NCBI GenBank assembly: GCA_002690455.1
Contig: NZET01000001.1
Coordinates: forward strand, 1-36,305
DNA: 36,305 nt
Source: Kiloniella sp.
GTDB taxonomy: Bacteria; Pseudomonadota; Alphaproteobacteria; UBA7985
Direction of reading: 5' to 3'
The notes under the pieces were generated by a model. The model made no database searches. It was not told the DNA's origin and worked only from the letters and a program-made list of their open reading frames with translations. The position numbers and the translations under genes were made by a program. Position 1 is the first letter of the stretch. Each line of letters begins with the position of its first letter. Positions 8,901 through 15,724 of this stretch are shown piece after piece.

Positions 8901-9000
8901 CCGGATTTTGAAGAGAGGACACATCGAGCTTTTTGCCCTTAAAGCAAAGCTCTCCTGGTCGCCCATGGACAACCCAGCGGACCGTTCGGAATTGAATCAT
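5914..9000 (-). CDS. Large repeat protein: DUF4347-like head, Ig-like segment, four Calx-beta-like repeats
   Basis: A 1028-residue acidic, Thr/Asp/Gly-rich protein of surface or secreted type. Residues 1-~95 match the second half of DUF4347: the VVHGRPGELCF strand-loop with His12, LISCRVAAGSG with Cys54, FVRRLAQALGVRVFAS, and a GGTYFLDFG end. The usual first half is missing. Residues ~120-300 are unrecognised. Residues ~305-420 look like a bacterial Ig-like unit (VITGTF...GTWSLDL...YDVEAIITD). From ~425 to ~960 four units recur, each opening with (I/V)xVNE(A/G)SxYAVFxV and closing with a T(I)xDDGTG turn, in the style of Calx-beta domains. No RTX nonapeptides, signal peptide or LPXTG motif are visible, so the export route is unknown. 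The ATG at 9000 has no convincing ribosome-binding site and an in-frame stop lies 12-15 bases upstream, so a true start elsewhere or a truncated gene is possible. Confidence 0.75.
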   Translation of the reverse strand: MIQFRTVRWVVHGRPGELCFKGKKLDVSSLQNPDQLALAREALKDADALELISCRVAAGSGRQFVRRLAQALGVRVFASSRPVGPSRLGGTYFLDFGYCPFLDRDLPGYEADPVPGLNHLMATLSVPFENGIVGDQGTNPNKTLALTNFSTLNIQISFFQQNSNTGQFVDGGSQGNDIPGFLKIVLSDGTSYSISGAINWQDKTGNTTETFGFLPGDDTDISVRYANGAFVPIPTYDNSGNVTGSEDWIIRGANHASGRISNFGLEKINNGLSYTDGDNNSGSADPVDVNDLNAYLAVTQANAPDGYVTVDGTIASDSTPVITGTFDIDRSNSETLSLTVDGQFFDENDSELTLTFDSGGDGTGTWSLDLNDDPSTGGVTEGKTLVQGTDYDVEAIITDGTGYTLQDSSIDEVSIQSPSVAVNDISVNEASGYAVFQVTTQSNTLIELALQSGTATAGIGNDYASSGAAIQYSVDGGANWQDYIAAVSASVTGTILARTAINNDATSEGDETFILSATIQGTATTDNGTATISDDGTGTIFLGDGSVDNATTPDDDRAVTVNNITVNEGSPYAVFTVSGAAGQLVTLSLPGVGTATGGGTDYGSALEYWNGAAWASYAGGSTVALDGGGDVLVRVAVVNDGIADDGETFTLQASNTGGIAGTGTATIKDDGTGTLYPDLAPTNSTTPATDNVSAKDNDTGAGLAIQNISVNEGSSHAVFTVTGAVNAQINDITIADGDAAGGNLTNGLSDNDVEYWDGASWLVFNNTTPINIDGTGTLLLRISITDEQDTFADDAEQFRLTVTPASGVGVVGTGTIKDDGTSVKYPGTVTANAPDTDATNLDNDTDLLFIDDVIVNEASDYAINSVAGPNNLVLNNLSVLGSGDTVIQNFDMKVYDFANSTWEDFVAGSTQLNDVGEMLVRTTIIEERDDERDNGEVFTLSVNPTGTVTIMDNGTGRIFTGAINPATGAPVTVTVGLDNDGYENQAYCGWEATSGREGGVYFTRYFDIDGWKTVIIREYDNYTSYEIL

Positions 9001-9428
9001 ATGGGCTAAATATCAACCAAGTAACATATGTAATTATTTATAGACTTGAGGGGGGCCAAAGCGTATCGGTAACTCAGTATTATTGCGTTTGAATCGCGTA
9101 ATGATTGATGATTCTCGTTATCGAATAGAGCCATTGAGCTACATTCACGTTATGGATGTCTTCCCTGGCCGAATCAGAAACACAGGCGGGCTCGCGCTGC
9201 TCCCCTCTGACGACTCACGACAACCGCCCTTGGAATGCATGACTCAAATTGGCAATCAGCTTGTCTGTCCCGCAGGCAGTTGGAATAGTGATGAAGCACT
9301 ATTTCCTTGACTGGTCTCGAAGACGAGCGGCGGAGTGACGTGAAGCAGACCTTTGAGCCATCGAGTGAGCACAATCATCCCTTGATCTAGCCGCTCTGGC
9401 TCGCTACGTCAGGGTCTGCAGTCAACGT
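9001..9428. other. 428-bp intergenic region with a GANTC cluster
   Basis: No gene is supported here. A 75-codon plus-strand frame at 9083-9310 lacks a ribosome-binding site and family similarity. Five GANTC sites fall in 155 bp, at 9091, 9110, 9171, 9212 and 9241. The left part is AT-rich and must hold the promoter of the large minus-strand repeat gene. The right part must hold the promoter of tRNA-Pro; TTGATC at 9382 with a 17-bp spacer to TACGTC is a weak candidate. Confidence 0.6.
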
Positions 9429-9505
9429 CGGGCTGTAGCGCAGCCTGGTAGCGCGTTCGTCTGGGGGACGAGAGGTCGCGGGTTCGAACCCCGCCAGCCC
9501 GACCA
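9429..9505 (+). tRNA. tRNA-Pro (anticodon GGG)
   Basis: A complete 77-nt cloverleaf. The acceptor stem is CGGGCTG/CAGCCCG, the D arm GCGC...GCGC with the AGCCTGGTA loop, and the anticodon stem TTCGT/ACGAG around CTGGGGG, giving anticodon GGG at 9463-9465. The T arm is GCGGG-TTCGAAC-CCCGC, and CCA is encoded at 9503-9505. A run of five T follows at once (9506-9510). Confidence 0.97.
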
Positions 9506-9578
9506 TTTTTCCGTTCACATCATCAGTCTGTTCTAACCATCCACCTCAACACCAGTTTTACCAGCAGGATTGAGTCCC

Positions 9579-10886
9579 ATGGCCAGAGCCAGCCTGATGT
9601 CTTCACTGATTTCATCGATCCTCGACGCCCCGAACAAATGGCTGGGTGTCGGCAACGGATCGGCAACGACTGCGGAACGCCTGATTGAGCAATGCCAGCG
9701 ACTGATCGGCTCGGCGGGTGAGGCCTCCGGCGTCGCACTGGCGCAGGACGTTCTCGCTTCCTACGCGGCGCTGGATCCAGCCTTCCGGCTCGAATTCTTT
9801 ACCCGGTTGGCCATCGATTTCGACCCAGCGCCCGGTGACGTGCTGGACGCAGCAAATCAGTTTGCCGCCGACAATTCACCCCGCGCGCTCAAGACCTTGA
9901 TGGAGACAGTCGAACCTCGGCGTCGCAGTCTGCTGCGCAAGCTCAATCAGGCGCCGGGCGGAACACAAGCGCTGGTGCGGATGCGGGAAGCATTGCTGCC
10001 CCTGCTCCGGGAAAACCCGGAACTCAAGCGCGTTGATGCTGATTTCGAGTTTCTCTTCAGCGCTTGGTTCAACCGTGGCTTTCTGGTGCTTTACGCCATC
10101 GACTGGTCGTTTCCGGCAAACGTACTGGAAAAGCTGCTCGAGTATGAAGCCGTGCACGAAATCCAAAGCTGGGAGGACTTGAAGAGCCGGGTTCAACCGC
10201 AGGATCGGCGCTGCTTTTCCTTCTTTCACCCGGCTATGCCCGATGAGCCGCTGATATTCGTTCAAGTGGCACTGATGAAAGCGATGCCCGCCGCGATCGA
10301 CGAGGTGTTCGACCCAAGGCGTGAACCGGTCAAGGCTGAAGAAGCCAACACAGCCGTGTTCTATTCGATCACCAACTGTCAGGTCGGGCTTCGGGGGGTC
10401 TCTTTTGGTAACTTCCTGATTAAGCAAGTGGCCAGCGACCTTTCTCGCGAATTACCGGGACTGAAGGCCTTCTGCACGCTCTCTCCGGTGCCCGGATTTG
10501 GCCGCTGGGTGCGCGACGACGCAGAGGCAGCACCAGCCCTCGCCCGGCTAGAGGTCATTCGGAACACACCGGGTTGGCAGGATGACAAGGCGCTTTCAAC
10601 CGAGAACCGAAACCTGCTCGAACCGCTGGCCGCGCGCTATTTCCTGCGCGAACTGCGCCCCGACGGCCAGCCCATCGACCCGGTCGCGCGCTTCCACCTA
10701 GGAAATGGTGCCATTCTCGACCGGCTTAATCCGACTGGGAACCTGTCTGCCCGCGGATTGGATGAGGCGCTGGGGTTGATGGTCAACTACCGCTACGATC
10801 TCGCCAAGGTCGAAGAGAACCATGAGGCCTACGTCAATGACGGATTGGTCACGGCCTCCAAATCAATCACTGATCTGGCAAAATGA
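9579..10886 (+). CDS. Malonyl-CoA decarboxylase
   Basis: A 435-residue member of the malonyl-CoA decarboxylase family (PF05292), which converts malonyl-CoA to acetyl-CoA and CO2. The helical N-terminal half is followed by the acyltransferase-like C-terminal domain. Conserved blocks are FFHPAMPDEPLIFVQVAL, FYSITNCQVGLRGVSFGNFL with its family Ser, FCTLSPVPGFGRWV and FHLGNGAILDRLNP, which carries a conserved His. Length is normal for bacterial forms. ATG at 9579 is chosen because AGGA lies nine bases before it; a TTG at 9570 would abut that site. No malonyl-CoA synthetase (MatB) or malonate transporter is adjacent, unlike rhizobial mat operons, so it may clear excess malonyl-CoA. Its last 20 bases overlap the end of the convergent hydrolase gene. 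Confidence 0.93.
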   Translation: MARASLMSSLISSILDAPNKWLGVGNGSATTAERLIEQCQRLIGSAGEASGVALAQDVLASYAALDPAFRLEFFTRLAIDFDPAPGDVLDAANQFAADNSPRALKTLMETVEPRRRSLLRKLNQAPGGTQALVRMREALLPLLRENPELKRVDADFEFLFSAWFNRGFLVLYAIDWSFPANVLEKLLEYEAVHEIQSWEDLKSRVQPQDRRCFSFFHPAMPDEPLIFVQVALMKAMPAAIDEVFDPRREPVKAEEANTAVFYSITNCQVGLRGVSFGNFLIKQVASDLSRELPGLKAFCTLSPVPGFGRWVRDDAEAAPALARLEVIRNTPGWQDDKALSTENRNLLEPLAARYFLRELRPDGQPIDPVARFHLGNGAILDRLNPTGNLSARGLDEALGLMVNYRYDLAKVEENHEAYVNDGLVTASKSITDLAK

Positions 10887-11688
10887 GGGCCGCCACTGCT
10901 TCGGCGACCAGCTCTGGCCGCTCCATGACCAGATCGTGACTGGTGTCTTCAAAAATCTTGATGCTGGCGCGCGGGATCAATTCGGCTAGTACCTCTGCTG
11001 ATTCCGCCGGAATGAGTGGATCGTTGAGGCTGAACAACGCCCGGACGGGTGTGCCCTGAATGCTCAAGGTTTCGAAACTCGCCCCCATGCCGTCGAGCGG
11101 GAAGTGCCGCAGCGTACTCAGAAGCGCGGCGTAGTAACCCGGTATTTGTGCCTGTTGCCTGACGGCGGCATTGGCCATGTCCCGAACCACAGGGTCCGAC
11201 GAATGGGAAATCGTGATATCAGGCCCCATCCAACGCCAGATCAAATCACCGATCAATGGTACTGAGAACCAGCCCAGGCTCAAGGGACGGGAGAGCCTTA
11301 GCCCAGTCGTTGCAACCAGCACAACACCCCGCACCTGACCCGGATAGTGCGCAGCAAAGTCCACCGCAATCGCCCCACCCATCGAATTCCCCACAAGTGT
11401 TGCTGGACCCTCCACCCCAACCGCATCGAGAAACTCGGCAAGCATCTGGTTGTAGAGCGCTGCGTCATGACGCACCGCTGGGCGGTCACTGAACCCGCGA
11501 CCATAAAGATCAGGCGCAAACACGCGATACCCCGCGTCTTCAAGCAGAGGCCCCAGATAATTGAAACACCAGCTACCAAAGGAAAAGCCGTGGATTAGCA
11601 CCACCACCGGACCATCGTGCGGACCGGCAGCACGATAGTGAACACGTCCTTGAGATAGGTGAACAAACTGCTGGGGTTCCTGAACCAT
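10867..11688 (-). CDS. Alpha/beta hydrolase
   Basis: A 273-residue alpha/beta-fold hydrolase. HGFSFG at about residues 33-38 forms the oxyanion region. The nucleophile is Ser102 in GNSMGG, an acid residue is in SLNDPLIP, and the catalytic His is in TSHDLVMERPE, so the triad is complete. A cap-like segment rich in Trp and Pro lies between about residues 130 and 190. There is no signal peptide. AAGG sits about six bases before the ATG. It converges on the decarboxylase gene with a 20-base 3' overlap and is divergent from the sigma-factor gene. The substrate is unknown; family members include esterases, C-C bond hydrolases and haloperoxidase-like enzymes. Confidence 0.88.
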   Translation of the reverse strand: MVQEPQQFVHLSQGRVHYRAAGPHDGPVVVLIHGFSFGSWCFNYLGPLLEDAGYRVFAPDLYGRGFSDRPAVRHDAALYNQMLAEFLDAVGVEGPATLVGNSMGGAIAVDFAAHYPGQVRGVVLVATTGLRLSRPLSLGWFSVPLIGDLIWRWMGPDITISHSSDPVVRDMANAAVRQQAQIPGYYAALLSTLRHFPLDGMGASFETLSIQGTPVRALFSLNDPLIPAESAEVLAELIPRASIKIFEDTSHDLVMERPELVAEAVAALILPDQ

Positions 11689-11791
11689 TCGGCACCTTGC
11701 AAGATTTTTGGAAAAAATTTGAATCCGGCGTAAACGCTATGCCAGTCTGCCTGTGTAAGGCTTTTGAAACAACGAACTTTCGTGTGCTGGA

Positions 11792-12418
11792 ATGGATCTG
11801 GATCAAACCGATTTCTCAGCCCTACTTGATAGGGAAGAACGCGCTTGGAGCCGTTTCATTCTAAATGCACGACCCGTTTTGGAGGCCGCTGTGCAGCGAA
11901 CCTTTGCCAGACAAGGACTTAAGCCGGACGCCGGGCTGTTTCAGGACGCAATCAGTGCGTCGCTGGAGCGACTGGCGAACGACGATTTTGCCTTGCTGCG
12001 TCGGTTCGATCCTGACCGTGGCTCGATCCGCGCCTTCCTTGCAGTGGTGGCCGGATCGACCGCATCAAACAGCTTGCGCGCTGCGCGAAGGCACAGCGGC
12101 GCAGACCTGAGTACAATCGAAGAGAGCGTTGCCTCAACCGCACCAGTCGACGGGCAGAGGCTGGCTGACTTGGTTCCAGAGGGTCTGCTGTCTGAGCGCG
12201 AAGCACTGGTCCTGCGACTTGTGTTCGAACGCGACTTGCAGGGACCGGATATCGCACGCGTCTTGGATATTTCGGAGAACACCGTACGGGTGCTCAAGGC
12301 ACGCGCGCTTAAGAAGTTGCGCGAAGCAGGCCTGCAGCCTGACGGTTCTTTTGCAGACGAGGATACACAGCCTCAGCGCCGGGTACGACCTGAACAGCCT
12401 GAAGGGGACAGGCCATGA
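11792..12418 (+). CDS. ECF-like RNA polymerase sigma factor
   Basis: A 208-residue sigma-70 family protein. Residues ~25-105 form region 2: FQDAISASLERL corresponds to the helix that binds core enzyme, and RFDPDRGSIRAFLAVVAGSTASNSLRAARR is the promoter-melting part. After a short linker, region 4 spans ~130-185: LLSEREALVLRLVFERDLQGPDIARVLDISENTVRVLKARALKKLR is a sigma helix-turn-helix. There are no regions 1 or 3. The C-terminal 20 residues are charged. The next gene overlaps its stop by four bases (ATGA), the usual arrangement for sigma and anti-sigma partners. The ATG has only a weak ribosome-binding site. The target promoter is not identified. Confidence 0.88.
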   Translation: MDLDQTDFSALLDREERAWSRFILNARPVLEAAVQRTFARQGLKPDAGLFQDAISASLERLANDDFALLRRFDPDRGSIRAFLAVVAGSTASNSLRAARRHSGADLSTIEESVASTAPVDGQRLADLVPEGLLSEREALVLRLVFERDLQGPDIARVLDISENTVRVLKARALKKLREAGLQPDGSFADEDTQPQRRVRPEQPEGDRP

Positions 12419-12840
12419 TAAACCATCGTAATCACGAAAACGACAACGATATTCTGGTGCTGATCGCCCGCCGTGCCGGTGGCGATCGCCTGAACCGGGC
12501 CGAACAGGCGACGCTGGAGCGTGCGATGCTCAGCGACACGGACCTCGCCCTGCTGCTGCTGGACGCGACCGAGGTTGCGGCGGCACCGGTCCGCCCACAG
12601 ACGATTGGCGATGGCCGGGCCGCGACCAGAGGGCGGGTGCGGTTGGCCGCACTCGTGATGGGACTCGCAGCTTGCTTTGGCGTAGGCGCAACAGCTGGGG
12701 CGCAGCTGGCCACGGGTCTACTTACAAGTGGCGTTGGCGCCGGCACCCCGAGCCACAATCAACCTCTCACCAACGTCGAGTTTCGTGGGGTCGGTGATGC
12801 ACTTAACCTGAAGCTTCGCATTGAGAGCCGGGAGAAATAG
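12415..12840 (+). CDS. Probable anti-sigma factor, single membrane segment
   Basis: A 141-residue protein with an ~80-residue Arg- and Leu-rich cytoplasmic N-terminus, one hydrophobic segment at about 81-105 (AALVMGLAACFGVGATAGAQ) and a short periplasmic tail. It has no recognised anti-sigma domain signature such as a zinc-finger HxxxCxxC. The call rests on topology, on the ATGA overlap with the sigma gene and on the membrane-anchored partner that follows, as in the CnrY/CnrX/CnrH arrangement. AAGGGG lies seven bases before its ATG. It could instead be a structural membrane protein unrelated to sigma control. Confidence 0.6.
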   Translation: MINHRNHENDNDILVLIARRAGGDRLNRAEQATLERAMLSDTDLALLLLDATEVAAAPVRPQTIGDGRAATRGRVRLAALVMGLAACFGVGATAGAQLATGLLTSGVGAGTPSHNQPLTNVEFRGVGDALNLKLRIESREK

Positions 12841-12843
12841 GCC

Positions 12844-13293
12844 ATGAAAAACCCGCTTATTCTGTGGATCGCCCTCGGCTCCTTATTCCTGAACATCGGT
12901 GTCGTCAGCGCTGCGGGCTTTGTCATCTGGCAGAACTGGGGCAACCCGACCGAGGCTGACACCCCCTGGGCCGCGCTTGAAGCCGCCGGCTTTGACGACG
13001 ATAACTGGGCCGACCTCGACACCCTGCTTGAAGGTCGCAATCTGAGTATCGACGAGCTGGTCGAACGCATGGATGAACAGACCGATTTCGCTCTCGATCA
13101 GCTGTGGCAGGAGACTATCGATCCAGAGGTTCTGTTCGATACCTTCAACCAGATTGAAGACGAACGTACGGCCCTTTCGCGCGCTTTGTTCGAAGACTTT
13201 GTCAGCTATCTAGCCACCCTGCCACTGGACCAGCGGGGCGCGCTGATGGAGCTATTGTTTGAAGGGGAGGACTTTGCCCTATGGCCTCTCTGA
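12844..13293 (+). CDS. Membrane-anchored periplasmic protein, CnrX/Spy-like sensor candidate
   Basis: A 149-residue protein with an uncleaved-looking N-terminal anchor (ILWIALGSLFLNIGVVSAAGFVIW) and a strongly acidic, helical periplasmic domain. The closing motif LPLDQRGALMELLF resembles the LPxxQRxxLxxL hallmark of Spy/CnrX-like helical-hairpin proteins. CnrX binds metals through His and Met residues. This protein contains no His at all, so a metal-sensing role by that route is unlikely. It starts three bases after the previous stop, with GGGAG upstream. By position it is the third member of a sigma/anti-sigma/sensor operon. A DUF of unknown function is the alternative. Confidence 0.55.
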   Translation: MKNPLILWIALGSLFLNIGVVSAAGFVIWQNWGNPTEADTPWAALEAAGFDDDNWADLDTLLEGRNLSIDELVERMDEQTDFALDQLWQETIDPEVLFDTFNQIEDERTALSRALFEDFVSYLATLPLDQRGALMELLFEGEDFALWPL

Positions 13294-13412
13294 CGACCTA
13301 TCGGCGGGTTGACGGGACCCAACATACCGGCACCGTTCCGACCTAAAAACCACCGCATACCACCACCCCACACACCGAACCGAACACCACCTCATCTTCA
13401 AGGAGACGAATG

Positions 13413-15689
13413 ATGAAAACCCTGAACCGTGCCTGCCGTCTGGCGGGCGCTGCTATCCGCGCGCTAGGAACAGCCCTGGGGACAACGTTGGTCGCGGCGC
13501 TCTCCCCCGCCGCCCTCGCCCAGACCAACAGCGCCGACCTGAGCCAGCCGTTGACCGCTGCGGATGTCCGGCATGCGCTGACCCGCACCAGTTTCGCCGC
13601 CACACCGAGCGACCTGAGTGCCTTTCTCGGCCAGCCACGCACCTCGCTGGTTGCCAGCATCCTCGACGATGTGCAGGCGCCAGACACCCAGCCCCTGCCC
13701 CAGTACCTTTACAATTGGCCGATCCCCGTCGAACTGCTTTATGCAAAGAACGAAACTTTGGGCGAGCTGGCACTGGGCCAGCAGTTCCTGAACCTCCAGG
13801 CGCTGCAGGGTTGGTGGTCGGTCGAGATGATCAGCTCAACCAACCCGTTCAAGGAGCAGATGACTCTGTTCTGGATGGATCACTTCGTCACCTCTTTCGA
13901 GAGCCACGAAGACGCGCAGCTGACGGCGAGCCAGTTCCTCACGATCCGCAATAGCCTCAACGGCTCGTTCCGGGACATGCTGGCACTGCAGCTGCGTGAC
14001 CCGTCGATGCTGCTCTATCTCAGCAACGTCGAGAACGTCAAAGCCACCCCAAATGAAAATTTAGCCCGAGAACTTCTTGAGCTGTTTACGCTTGGACAGG
14101 GGCGTGGCTACACCGAGGCGGACATCCGCGAGGTTGCCCGCGCGCTGACCGGCTACGGCATTGACCAATCCGGCCAGTTCCGCTTCTGGGCAGATCAGCA
14201 TGATCCCGGCAAAAAAACGATCTTTGGAAGGTCTGGCCGTTTCACTGCCGATGACCTACCCGCACTGATCCTATCTCAGCCTGCCTTTGGCCCATACATC
14301 GCCGAGCAGCTGTGGCGATACTTCATCTCTGAAACCCCCGACCCGCAGCAGATCGACGCGATGGTCACTCGCTGGCGGGCGGCAGACTGGGATCTACCAA
14401 CGCTCTATCGTGCTTTGCTGGAAACACCGGCATTCTGGGAGCCAAGCACCCACGGCACCCTGATCAAATCGCCAATCGAACTATTCGTAGGCTTCAACCG
14501 CACCTTTGGCACCGCACCTAACTATCTGGGCGAGATTGCCGATTGGAGCGAGCAGGCCGGGCAGGCTTTGTTCTTCCCACCCAACGTTGCCGGCTGGCAG
14601 GAAGGGCCAAATTGGATCAACGATTCCAGCCTGGCCCTGCGGTCAACCGCACTGCGGGACCTGGGTGACGTCTGGATGTACGATGCCTTTCAGGCCGGAT
14701 CAGATGGTGCAGTCTCAACCCACGGACAAGCGGCACAGAATTCAGAGACCGACGGCTTCAGGGTCGGTGAAATTGCACTGGGGTGGGCCTGGCAGAACAC
14801 CGAGGACGACTGGCGAGAAACCGGGTTCGAGCTACAGCTCTATGACGTTGGCTTCAGGGGCCAGACCTTCCGTGATTTTCGCTTCTTCGTTGGTCTGGAA
14901 CAGGAAGGCTTCAACCAGCAGGGTCAGAGCGAGATCTACCTCGGCGTCGGCAGTGAAAATTGCCACACCGGCTGCCCTTTGCAGGGCGTACTCGCCCGAA
15001 CCCTGCCCTATGAGGAGGCAGACTCTCAAGTCGAAGCCAATGAAGAAGGTATCGAGTTCTTCATTTCACCCGAAGACATGTCAGACGGCGTAAGTCGGCT
15101 GAGCACCAATGAAGCAGATTTCCTTGCCGCACTGGTCCGCGCCCTGCCGGAGATGGTCAGCGCCGTCCGTGAAGACCAGACCTGGGACTATCTGGCCGAG
15201 GATGCCGCCGAAGATGCCAGCCAGAGCTTGCCAACCTTTGACGAAATCCGTTCGGTAGCCGCTGGCATCAGCGAGCGCTTTGCCCGGCGCGGGGTCCTCG
15301 CCCGCGCGATGCGGCAGGCCCCTCGTCTCGAACGCGGTTTCAGTCGTTCTGGTAGCCTCGGTCTGGCGCCTGAGCTGATGGCTGTGGCCATGCCGACAGG
15401 GGCAGGCCAGGTCATCGCGGACGAAGACAGCGTAGAGGCGGTGTATGGCCTACTCTACGACCGGATTGACCAACGCTACCAGGGACGGCTGAGCGAAACC
15501 TTTGCCGGACCGGAAGATTGGAGGGCAGCCCTGCCGAACGACCTGCGCACCGCCGAAGCGATCGAGAGCTTGCTGCTGCCCGTGCGCAATCCAGACCTGG
15601 CGACGGCTTCTTTCGTGATCGAAGACGAAGAAAGCCTTGAGCAGCTACTGACTGCGCTGATCCTCGACCCGCGCTTTAACCTCAAATGA
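13413..15689 (+). CDS. Secreted DUF1800 protein with long C-terminal extension
   Basis: About 758 residues with an N-terminal signal peptide ending LSPAALAQ. The DUF1800 core occupies residues ~45-415. Its hallmarks are LTRTSFAAT, LFWMDHFVTSFE, NLARELLELFTLGQGRGYTEADIREVARALTGYGI (positions 14062-14163), LWRYFIS, SPIELFVGF and PNVAGWQEGPNWIND. The remaining ~340 residues exceed the usual DUF1800 length and hold a beta-rich stretch with a close Cys pair (NCHTGC, ~residue 515). Two ATGs occur at 13410 and 13413; the second is better spaced from AAGGAG. DUF1800 has no established function but is very often paired with DUF1501, encoded next here with only 35 bases between them. Confidence 0.87.
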   Translation: MKTLNRACRLAGAAIRALGTALGTTLVAALSPAALAQTNSADLSQPLTAADVRHALTRTSFAATPSDLSAFLGQPRTSLVASILDDVQAPDTQPLPQYLYNWPIPVELLYAKNETLGELALGQQFLNLQALQGWWSVEMISSTNPFKEQMTLFWMDHFVTSFESHEDAQLTASQFLTIRNSLNGSFRDMLALQLRDPSMLLYLSNVENVKATPNENLARELLELFTLGQGRGYTEADIREVARALTGYGIDQSGQFRFWADQHDPGKKTIFGRSGRFTADDLPALILSQPAFGPYIAEQLWRYFISETPDPQQIDAMVTRWRAADWDLPTLYRALLETPAFWEPSTHGTLIKSPIELFVGFNRTFGTAPNYLGEIADWSEQAGQALFFPPNVAGWQEGPNWINDSSLALRSTALRDLGDVWMYDAFQAGSDGAVSTHGQAAQNSETDGFRVGEIALGWAWQNTEDDWRETGFELQLYDVGFRGQTFRDFRFFVGLEQEGFNQQGQSEIYLGVGSENCHTGCPLQGVLARTLPYEEADSQVEANEEGIEFFISPEDMSDGVSRLSTNEADFLAALVRALPEMVSAVREDQTWDYLAEDAAEDASQSLPTFDEIRSVAAGISERFARRGVLARAMRQAPRLERGFSRSGSLGLAPELMAVAMPTGAGQVIADEDSVEAVYGLLYDRIDQRYQGRLSETFAGPEDWRAALPNDLRTAEAIESLLLPVRNPDLATASFVIEDEESLEQLLTALILDPRFNLK

Positions 15690-15724
15690 CAACTCAGCCG
15701 AGACAGCACGAAAGGAACAAGACA

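Noticed and set aside
5914-9000. RTX adhesin or type I secreted toxin
   Set aside because: No GGxGxDxxx nonapeptide repeats are present and no type I secretion genes are nearby; the repeats fit Calx-beta-like units instead.
9083-9310. 75-codon plus-strand frame upstream of tRNA-Pro
   Set aside because: It has no ribosome-binding site, no similarity and no membrane or signal features; the region is better explained as promoter DNA.
9429-9505. Integration site of a genomic island at tRNA-Pro
   Set aside because: No integrase, no repeat of the tRNA 3' end nearby and no mobile genes; the flanking genes look native.
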